Shown here: piece after piece, positions 27,001-33,411 of the stretch | Layout of the letters: each line of letters begins with the position of its first letter | Numbering within the stretch: position 1 is the first letter of the stretch | Origin: CAWHOW01 sp050013795 | Lineage (GTDB): Bacteria; Bacteroidota; Bacteroidia; Bacteroidales; CG2-30-32-10 | Assembly: GCA_050013795.1 (NCBI GenBank) | Contig: JBEKEO010000030.1 | Span: 1-41,570, forward strand | Direction of reading: 5' to 3' | Length of the DNA: 41,570 bases | Translations under genes and position numbers: made by a program | The notes under the pieces: model-generated | What the model was told of the DNA's origin: nothing | Database searches by the model: none | What the model saw: only the letters and a program-made list of their open reading frames with translations

Positions 27001-27796
27001 GGTTGTAAAATATTTTCACACCCATATCGGTGATATTTTTTACTTCATTATCCAGAACATTATTAGGCAAACGGTATTCAGGGATCCCATAACGCAGCCA
27101 TCCACCGGGATTTGGACTTGCTTCATAAATATCGATGGTATGACCTTCTTTTCTTAAAAAGAAAGCGGCCGATAATCCACCGGGGCCTGCTCCTATAATA
27201 GCAACTTTTTTACCTGTTTCTGCTTTAATCTCGGAACGATATTTATCGGGTGAACCCAAATCATAATCGGCAGCAAAGCGTTTCAGGTAATCTATTCCAA
27301 CGCCTGTTCCTTCTCCGAGAAGGTTGCGGCGGCATGCTACTTCGCAAGGACGCACACACACACGGCCGCAAATAGCAGGCAGAGGATTGGTTTCTTTAAT
27401 AAGAGCAACAGCTTCGTGATACATTCCTTTATCAATAAATGATATGTATCCCTGTACATCCACTCCCGCCGGACATGTTTGTTTACAAGGACCCAGGCAA
27501 TCAGCATAATGATTACTTAATAACAGGTCGAGTGCGGTTTTCCTTGCCCTATAAATTCTACCGCTAATAGTATCTATTTTCATACCTTCGGCAATCTTTG
27601 TTGAGCATGCCGGCTGCAAAGCCCGTAACCCTTCAATTTCGACTACACAGACATAACAGGATGAATAGGGTTCTAATCGATCATCATTACAAAGGGTCGG
27701 AATTTCATAACCATTCCTTTGTGCAAGTGAAAGAATGGACTCGCTTTTATTACCCTTTACAATTTTCCCATTTAATATTACATTTATTTCATTCAT
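24098..27796 (-). CDS. StnC-like fusion: NuoG-type 2Fe-2S, NfnB-type flavoprotein, ferredoxin and molybdopterin-oxidoreductase-like domain
   Basis: A 1232-residue subunit. Domain order: plant-type [2Fe-2S] domain (C36, C47, C50, C64). Cys segment DCLGPCKQTCPAG (99-111) and a GltD/NfnB-type FAD-NADPH domain (GAGPGG 202-207; GGGNTAMD 334-341; YRRTEKEMPA). Cys-rich bridge RCLECGCQ (582-589). 2x[4Fe-4S] ferredoxin (about 630-690). Molybdopterin-oxidoreductase-like domain from about 710 ([4Fe-4S] Cys 711, 714, 718, 746). In formate dehydrogenases a Sec/Cys follows the TNNVD-type segment. Here the segment is TNNVASFHYLGRGEG with no Cys, so formate chemistry is unlikely and the domain may be NuoG-like. 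The first half resembles StnC of the Sporomusa-type Nfn transhydrogenase. With the next two upstream genes it should form a bifurcating NAD(H)/NADP(H)/ferredoxin complex. Confidence 0.82.
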   Translation of the reverse strand: MNEINVILNGKIVKGNKSESILSLAQRNGYEIPTLCNDDRLEPYSSCYVCVVEIEGLRALQPACSTKIAEGMKIDTISGRIYRARKTALDLLLSNHYADCLGPCKQTCPAGVDVQGYISFIDKGMYHEAVALIKETNPLPAICGRVCVRPCEVACRRNLLGEGTGVGIDYLKRFAADYDLGSPDKYRSEIKAETGKKVAIIGAGPGGLSAAFFLRKEGHTIDIYEASPNPGGWLRYGIPEYRLPNNVLDNEVKNITDMGVKIFYNQKLGDNLSYKALKFKHDAIILAIGSQIGTSIGCEGDDAENVLSGVDFLKAMELSGKRYDFKGKTIAVIGGGNTAMDCCRSSKRCGAEKVYIIYRRTEKEMPANPIEIHESKLEGVEYMFLTAPVRVNKDSEGKIKSMTCLKMELGEADSSGRRRPIIVPNSEFDIPLDYAIAAIGQKTTINFINEVNSNTDIGEMKANKWGDIDADPQTLQTGVKRIFACGDSVSGPATLIQAVAQGKIAARSCNQFLLDQPLVPEMKEFLSKRDNFKLQVTEEYIGKFLKQMREEMPVLEANHRMNYKEVELGYDSEEIAIKESQRCLECGCQVYYECDLKRYATEYEAEQERFKGEFKQQNVDFRHPYVEIDNNKCILCSRCIRICREVVGANALGLVNRGFETYVAPSMGDALQDTHCESCGLCISACPTGAITENVIFKPGPVKYDNIVTICNYCSVGCEISIKHKNNFVMKVQGNKGKVNTDGNICRFPKFGYAYLNDKNRIVRPLLKVGDGFEEITFEEAFNIIAYKIKSVKPDDNAFFAGARLSNEELYLIQKLARAGTKTNNVASFHYLGRGEGYYGNSAANTPFDQIKGASHIYLIGSEINADNAVPGFIVNNTQFLKDVPITLVSTHENSSMQHKANEMILVNSYYYFIKAVTYHILSKGLQNQMFIGDNCSGFEYYKTTLLREKFDDLVKRAGICDNETVIKFAEQYNGELNAIIIFSEKEVSSNASIELFNLAMITGKLRKTSNGLISLKEKNNSQGLFDMGVDPRFGVGGIPLTEPVIVDKMTDKWGSKNLHELISYNLENFLEAGKIKNLMVFAEDPLGCALDFKKVQRWFNKIEFLLVQDYFMTDTAKEANIILPASLPFESGGTYTNTQRIIQKFEKIMTPKIELNSCEQLIHLLEKFNQKGLSDVIDVMMEAITMLPQIPDEYTYTFKVTENDDQNRLFDFGCDNIVKYFDEGFRKSFKN

Positions 27797-27847
27797 AATT
27801 CAAACAGTTCTAATAAATTTTAATTTTACCAAAAAACCTTTTTTAAA

Positions 27848-29626
27848 TTAATTAACGGTTATTGCTTCAAACTTACACTTGGAATAACAAGAGCCGCATT
27901 TTGTGCACAAACTCTGGTCAATCACATGCGGCATCTTCCTTTCTCCTGAAATTGCATTGACAGCACAAACTTTTTTACATACCAAACACCCCGTACATTT
28001 ATCAGTAATAATTTCATAGGTGAGTAAAGGCTTACAATTTTTTGCAGGACATTTTTTATCGCGAATATGAGCCTCGTATTCATCCCTGAAATACTTGATC
28101 GTAGTAAGTACAGGGTTTGGGGCTGTTTGCCCTAATCCGCACAATGTACTATCTTTAATCTGGTTGCAAAGTTCTATTAGGGTTTCGATATCTCCTGCTT
28201 TGCCTTTTCCATGAGTAATTCGGGTAAGTATTTCAAGCATGCGCTGTGTCCCTATGCGACAAAATGTACATTTTCCGCAAGATTCCTTTTTTGTAAAATC
28301 CAGGAAGAACCTAGCCATATCAACCATGCAGGTAGTCTCGTCCATTACGACCATTCCACCGGAACCCATTATAGCTCCGGTAGAGTTAACAGAATCATAA
28401 TCAACAATAGTATCACCAAGGTATTCGGGAATACAGCCTCCGGAAGGACCACCAAGCTGAACTGCTTTGAATTTCTTATCGTTTTGAATTCCTCCACCAA
28501 GTTTAAAAACAATATCTCTTATGGTGATTCCCATAGGAACTTCAACAAGTCCACCATTTTTAATTTTACCTGTAAGAGCGAATACTTTTGTGCCTTTACT
28601 TTTTGCAGTGCCATATTTCGCATAGGCAGCAGCTCCATTACTTATGATCCAAGGGATATTGGCAAAAGTCTCTACGTTATTAATGTTGGTTGGGCTTTTC
28701 CATAAGCCTGATTCTGCAGGGAAAGGAGGGCGTTTGCGCGGCATGCCTCTTTCGCCTTCAATAGAAGCCATCAAAGCGGTTTCTTCACCGCAAACAAATG
28801 CGCCTGCGCCTTCTTTAATATGTATATCAAAATTAAATCCTTCTATGCCGAATACATTTTTTCCTAAATATCCGTTCTTCCTAGCTTGTTCAATGGCAAT
28901 GTTCAAACGCTTAATGGCAAGTGGATATTCTGCACGGCAATATATCCATCCGTCAGAAGCTTCAATGGCGTAAGCGCCAATGATCATTCCTTCAAGCACC
29001 GAATGGGGGTCGCCTTCAAGCACCGAACGGTCCATAAAAGCACCGGGATCACCTTCATCGGCATTGCAGATAATATATTTCGTTTTTGCTTTATTGTTAT
29101 TTGCAAATCTCCATTTTAATCCCGTAGGGAAACCGCCGCCACCGCGTCCGCGAAGACCGGAATCGAGAACAGTTTGTATCACATCAACAGGAGTGATCTT
29201 TTTAGTAGCGATTGATTTTATAGCTTTATATCCATCACGGGCTTCGTATTCTTCAATGGATTCGGGATCCATATACCCGCAATTTCTTAATGCGATTTTT
29301 ACCTGTCCTTCAAAGAATCCCTTGTCTTTTGTTTCAAACAGATCAGTCTTGACAACATATTCTGTTATAGGTAAAGATTTCTGAATATGCTTTTCAAGGA
29401 TTTCGGCAGCCCTTGCTTCATCAACATCTCCATAAATATAAGAGCCTTTTTCATCGATAACCTCTACAAGAGGTTCGCGAAAACACATTCCTATACAACT
29501 TGTTTTTTTAAGTTCAAAATCAAGTTTGCTTTCTTTTTTAATGGTATTAATCCTATCATAGACTTTAGCTGCGCCTGCTGCAAGTCCGCAACTGCCAAGT
29601 CCTACAATTACTTTTGTCTTTTTCAT
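27848..29626 (-). CDS. NuoF/HydB-like flavin subunit of the bifurcating complex
   Basis: A 592-residue protein with the HydB/HndC/StnB architecture. It has an N-terminal thioredoxin-like [2Fe-2S] domain (C13, later TSCIGMC), then the NuoF core with NADH/FMN glycine-rich loop GLRGRGGGGFPTGLKW (about 153-168) and NADEGDPGAFMDRS, the [4Fe-4S] site SCGKCTFCRIGT (about 462-473), and a C-terminal 2x[4Fe-4S] ferredoxin (CTGCLVCKKVC, CTKCGSCYSKC). The extra ferredoxin domains distinguish it from respiratory NuoF. It oxidises or reduces NAD(H) at FMN and passes electrons to ferredoxin and to the large subunit. The gene lies 29 bases after the NuoE-like gene and 51 bases before the fusion gene. Confidence 0.92.
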   Translation of the reverse strand: MKKTKVIVGLGSCGLAAGAAKVYDRINTIKKESKLDFELKKTSCIGMCFREPLVEVIDEKGSYIYGDVDEARAAEILEKHIQKSLPITEYVVKTDLFETKDKGFFEGQVKIALRNCGYMDPESIEEYEARDGYKAIKSIATKKITPVDVIQTVLDSGLRGRGGGGFPTGLKWRFANNNKAKTKYIICNADEGDPGAFMDRSVLEGDPHSVLEGMIIGAYAIEASDGWIYCRAEYPLAIKRLNIAIEQARKNGYLGKNVFGIEGFNFDIHIKEGAGAFVCGEETALMASIEGERGMPRKRPPFPAESGLWKSPTNINNVETFANIPWIISNGAAAYAKYGTAKSKGTKVFALTGKIKNGGLVEVPMGITIRDIVFKLGGGIQNDKKFKAVQLGGPSGGCIPEYLGDTIVDYDSVNSTGAIMGSGGMVVMDETTCMVDMARFFLDFTKKESCGKCTFCRIGTQRMLEILTRITHGKGKAGDIETLIELCNQIKDSTLCGLGQTAPNPVLTTIKYFRDEYEAHIRDKKCPAKNCKPLLTYEIITDKCTGCLVCKKVCAVNAISGERKMPHVIDQSLCTKCGSCYSKCKFEAITVN

Positions 29627-29655
29627 TTCTATGAAATTTATTCTATAATCTTAAA

Positions 29656-30189
29656 TTAATTTTTACAGGGAGTGCCCACTTCTTTTTCCCTGATACTCCT
29701 GATAACATCTTTTGCCATTTTTCCAGTAAGCTTACCATAGGTATTATCTCCTATCATCATTACCGGTGCAAGTGAACAACAACCCAGGCAGGCAACTGAT
29801 TCGAGGGTAAAAACACCGTCTGTCGTTGTCTCGCTATCTTTCACCTTGAGTTCTTCTTCCAAGGCTTCGGTTATGGCAGTGGCATTTTGAACATGACAAG
29901 CTGTTCCATGACAAACTTTAATAATATTTTTGCCCACAGGCTTCAGGCGAAACTGAGCATAAAAACTTGCAACACCGTACATGTCGCTGAGTTTTAAATT
30001 TGTTTCTTTTTCCAGCTTCAGGAAAGCATCACGCGGTATGAATCCATAAAGCTCCTGTGTGTGCTGAAGAAGAGGGATCATATTTCCCCTGACATTTTTA
30101 TATTTTTCAATAAAACTGTCCATTAGGGACAAATCCACTTTTTTGTCTTCTTCTCTTTTTACTTCTTTTTTTATCCGTGTTATTCGCAT
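29656..30189 (-). CDS. NuoE/HydC-like 2Fe-2S subunit
   Basis: A 177-residue thioredoxin-fold [2Fe-2S] protein, first gene of the redox operon. Cluster ligands are in VCHGTACHVQNA (C-x4-C) and VACLGCCSLAPV (C-x3-C region). LYGFIPRDA and MYGVASFYAQF are standard NuoE landmarks. An additional basic N-terminal tail of about 20 residues is present. It partners the NuoF-like subunit as in HydABC, HndABCD and StnABC. The operon runs 30189 to 19969 with gaps of 15-113 bases. The 397-base region upstream contains a degenerate 21-bp repeat array (30378-30482), but I could not identify a clear promoter. Confidence 0.92.
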   Translation of the reverse strand: MRITRIKKEVKREEDKKVDLSLMDSFIEKYKNVRGNMIPLLQHTQELYGFIPRDAFLKLEKETNLKLSDMYGVASFYAQFRLKPVGKNIIKVCHGTACHVQNATAITEALEEELKVKDSETTTDGVFTLESVACLGCCSLAPVMMIGDNTYGKLTGKMAKDVIRSIREKEVGTPCKN

Positions 30190-30377
30190 AACATAATATT
30201 TTAAAAACCTTTATAATTAATAAAATGATTTTATAATTATTTAAATCATTTAATTCTATTAAAACAGGTTGTAAATATATTTTTTTAATAGGTAATTTGC
30301 CACAAAAAAAAATAAAATAATTTATAAGGAAATAATTTGTCATTAAATATTATTTTATTTAATATACGAGGGGGTAT

Positions 30378-30482
30378 ACACTCTAAATCTCTCAAAGTAT
30401 ATTCTATATCTTTCAGAGTGTTCTCTAAATTTCTGTCAGCACACTACAAACTTGCGTCAGCACACTCTAAATTTCACCTATT
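30378..30482. repeat. Degenerate five-unit 21-bp tandem repeat
   Basis: Five consecutive 21-bp units (starts 30378, 30399, 30420, 30441, 30462). Units 1 and 2 agree at 16 of 21 positions. Units 1 and 5 share ACACTCTAAAT. Units 3 and 4 share the ending GTCAGC. They lie in the 397-base gap upstream of the redox operon and downstream of the protease terminator. No protein gene is visible in this gap. Confidence 0.7.
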
Positions 30483-30530
30483 TAAGTTTCGGTAATATAA
30501 ATTCCGCTATATTTTTTATCAAACTCAGAT

Positions 30531-30565
30531 AAAAAAAGAAAGCCACTACTTGTAGTGGCTTTCCT
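30531..30565 (-). terminator. Terminator of the papain-family protease gene
   Basis: An 11-bp stem GAAAGCCACTA (30538-30548) / TAGTGGCTTTC (30553-30563), 4-base loop. The minus strand continues with a T-run (complement of 30531-30537). Confidence 0.88.
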
Positions 30566-30586
30566 ATTAAAAACTAACCTTTCTAA

Positions 30587-32923
30587 TTAATTCGTAATAA
30601 GAACTTTTCTTTTGTATGTTGATTTTTCAGTTTGTATCCTTACGTAATACATTCCCTGTGATAAATTTGCAGCATCTATATGGATAGGAGCATTAGTATT
30701 TATAATATTCTTTTCTAATAATGTCTGGCCAAGCATATTGGCAATGCTTACCGTTGCATTCTGAATATTCTGGTCATTTAATTTTATATCGAATGAACCT
30801 GTATTCGGGTTAGGAAATACATCGAAATTACCTTCAGAATATTCGTTTATACCCACTAAAACAGTTGCAGTAACAGGAATTCTCGGGCTTTCACATACAC
30901 CACCTGAAACTTTCCAGTTGTAAAAATAATAATAATGCTGAGTATCGTAAGTGGTTCCTGTTAGGGATATAACACCTGAAACACTGTATGGGAATGAAGC
31001 GCCTGATGTTTCTCTGTAAAGGTTATTACCACCACTCACTGCTGCTACTCCAAGAATATATCCTGTTCCGACAGGAACAGTCCAGTTAAGAGCGAGTATC
31101 TGAGTGCCACTTGTAGTAGTTGTCAATGAATCAAGTCCTGTCCCAGAATTTGTTTCTAAGAAAATAGTATTGGTACTCGAAGCACTGGCATATATAGTAA
31201 CCGAATCAATAGTAACACTGTTATATGTATCAAATGTTATTCCTTGTCTTCCTGCACAAGTTGCAGTTGCATTTGATGTTTTAGCTGACATTCCTACAGA
31301 CTGAGGAGGTTGGGGGAAATCGCTTTCAACATAAAATATTTCAGTTGTCATAAGAGGATTAATAGTATAACTTGTCCCGGTATTTACAATACTTCCGCCT
31401 GTTGCAGCATTATACCAGTTTAACGTACCAGAACCTGATGCAGTTAAGGTAACGCTTCCGCCGGAATAAGCGGATCCGCCAGTAACAGTGGGTGATTCAG
31501 GCATATTAATGGTAATATAACCAGTTTGAGTGTAGGTATTGTCTCCATACCCATTTGTTGCAGTAAGTGAAATGTTATATGATCCGTTTGCAGTATAAGT
31601 ATGTGAGGGGTTTTGCAAAGTTGAAGTTCCTCCATCGCCAAATGTCCATGACCATGCATTAGGTGTATTAGTAGATTTATCATAAAATTGTATGGTGGGT
31701 GTGCAACTTGATGTAGATGAAGCTGTAAAATTAGCTACAGGAGGTGCATTATGAGGTGCACCACCTTTATATACAATATAGTCTGCATCAGTACCAACAG
31801 CGTCGCTGCCATATGTTATATACATGTATCCGGCATAACCCCAAGTTACATCCCAGGAATTTCTTAAAATCCAGTAACCTCCGCTACCATCAGAAACCGT
31901 AGTATCACACCATCCAACAAGGCAAATTGCGTGATCTGTACTTGTGCTGCTTTCAGCCCATATTCCACTTGAATTTGTATAATTGTACCATGCATTATCT
32001 GCAGCAACAGCTACCCAAATGGGGCCATGATAATATATGTGATATTTCATGCTATCAATAGTAGGTATGCCGTTACCATCTTCTCCTCCAATATCAGCAT
32101 AGCTGTCAATTGTTTCATGATATGCATAAGTTCCGCATGAACTGCCTCCTGAATTCCATGGATCTTCAGACTCATAAACAGCGCCTTTGGGTGATAACCA
32201 ATAATCGTGTGCACATGCCCCACCACCACAACCATTATAGGCATTATCACAATCCGTCAGATATTCTTCTGATATATCCTTAGTAACGCCATCGTGTATT
32301 AAAATATTACATTCAAGAGTTCCTACACTGGCAAAAGCCCAGCAATCACCGCAACTCCCTTGATTTGTCACAGATGTGCATTGTGAACGCCAGTCCCATC
32401 TGGAAGGAAGTCCAGTCGCTGTTGAAGAAGTTACAGGTCTATTGTATTTAGTTACTGCTTTAACAGGAGGAGTGTACGTACCCGTATATTTTCCGGCTGA
32501 TACTACGGTGATAGTATAACTGTCAATAACCTCGCCATTCTTCACCCATGGGCGTCTTAATTCTAATGTCAATACTGTAGTCCCTTGCGAAGCGCCGACA
32601 TACCTTATTATTTCAGTTCCGGCCTGACCAACTAATGGTCTGCCTTTAGGAGATTTTAGTTCATTGGGATTATGTATAAATTCCCCATCTCCTATCTGTG
32701 CAATTGTTTTCTGAACTTTATCAGAAGAAGCAGCTGCCTCAACCCATGTATATCCGTTTGATGGCCTTTTGGGCAATTGCACTTCTAATACCTGATTTGT
32801 GGAAAGATTAATTGTTTGTTCTTGATTCGTTCTTGTAACCTGAACGAAATTTTGGGCATGTATTTTGCTATTTGCAAACAATACAACTCCTGTTGCAATT
32901 AATAATAGTAATCGTTTTTTCAT
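30587..32923 (-). CDS. Secreted papain-family (C1A) protease with N-terminal chagasin-like domain, PKD domain and T9SS sorting domain
   Basis: A 778-residue exported protein. Signal peptide ends near IHAQ (24). Residues about 25-145 match the chagasin (I42) cysteine-protease-inhibitor fold: RPSNGYTW (53-60, NPTTGY loop), VGQAGTE (98-104, GxGG-type loop) and RRPW (123-126, RPW loop). The C1A catalytic domain follows (about 171-390): Q188 and C194 in NQGSCGDCWAFA, H331 in TDHAICLVGW, N355 in LRNSWDVTWG. A PKD domain (about 393-472, with WTFGDGGTS), an Ig-like region and a T9SS type A domain (from FPNPNTGSF) complete it. It should be an extracellular or surface cysteine protease. The attached inhibitor-like domain may act as a propeptide, which is inferred. 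No operon partner is apparent. Confidence 0.88.
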   Translation of the reverse strand: MKKRLLLLIATGVVLFANSKIHAQNFVQVTRTNQEQTINLSTNQVLEVQLPKRPSNGYTWVEAAASSDKVQKTIAQIGDGEFIHNPNELKSPKGRPLVGQAGTEIIRYVGASQGTTVLTLELRRPWVKNGEVIDSYTITVVSAGKYTGTYTPPVKAVTKYNRPVTSSTATGLPSRWDWRSQCTSVTNQGSCGDCWAFASVGTLECNILIHDGVTKDISEEYLTDCDNAYNGCGGGACAHDYWLSPKGAVYESEDPWNSGGSSCGTYAYHETIDSYADIGGEDGNGIPTIDSMKYHIYYHGPIWVAVAADNAWYNYTNSSGIWAESSTSTDHAICLVGWCDTTVSDGSGGYWILRNSWDVTWGYAGYMYITYGSDAVGTDADYIVYKGGAPHNAPPVANFTASSTSSCTPTIQFYDKSTNTPNAWSWTFGDGGTSTLQNPSHTYTANGSYNISLTATNGYGDNTYTQTGYITINMPESPTVTGGSAYSGGSVTLTASGSGTLNWYNAATGGSIVNTGTSYTINPLMTTEIFYVESDFPQPPQSVGMSAKTSNATATCAGRQGITFDTYNSVTIDSVTIYASASSTNTIFLETNSGTGLDSLTTTTSGTQILALNWTVPVGTGYILGVAAVSGGNNLYRETSGASFPYSVSGVISLTGTTYDTQHYYYFYNWKVSGGVCESPRIPVTATVLVGINEYSEGNFDVFPNPNTGSFDIKLNDQNIQNATVSIANMLGQTLLEKNIINTNAPIHIDAANLSQGMYYVRIQTEKSTYKRKVLITN

Positions 32924-33411
32924 ATGTATGAGGTTTTAATTTCTGCATTAAAGTTACAAAATCCACAATGTGATGTCAAATTTTGTTTATTTATTAATAA
33001 TTCTACCCAAAGCAATAAAATTGCTTTTTTATATAAACCTCAAAAAGAATCGTACAAAAGCGAATAATTTTTATATATAAACATACGTGAAATTACCAAT
33101 ATGTTTTTAAGTATTTTTGCCTAAACGATTTAGCAAAAACCATTATTTCTCTATTTTGTTTATCAAGTATGGTGGCAGTGTATAATTAATGTTTTTAAAA
33201 TTTAAGGCTTTGAGATGTTTCAAACAATAATTATAAAAAGATTTGATTTGAATAAACCTGGTAAAATCACTTTTAAAAAATAACAAAGGAACCATAACAA
33301 GAGAATATTTTACTAAAACCCAATTCATTTTTCAGAACTAAAAATTTTATCTGATACAATAAAAACAACAATAAATAGTTTATGTTTTTATAAAGTATTC
33401 GTAATATTGCA
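32924..33411. other. AT-rich intergenic stretch without a convincing gene
   Basis: 488 bases between the divergent protease and porZ genes. A plus-strand TATTTTTG (33112-33119) resembles a -7 box and could belong to porZ with a long leader. A 61-codon minus-strand frame (33143-33328) lacks homology cues, is AT-biased throughout and is not called. No repeats or strong hairpins seen. Confidence 0.4.

Noticed and set aside
24098..27796. Annotation as formate dehydrogenase alpha subunit
   Set aside because: No Cys or Sec at the catalytic position, and an NfnB-type domain lies in the same chain.
33143..33328. 61-codon minus-strand gene in the protease-porZ gap
   Set aside because: No recognisable domain, signal or promoter; AT-rich composition explains the open frame.
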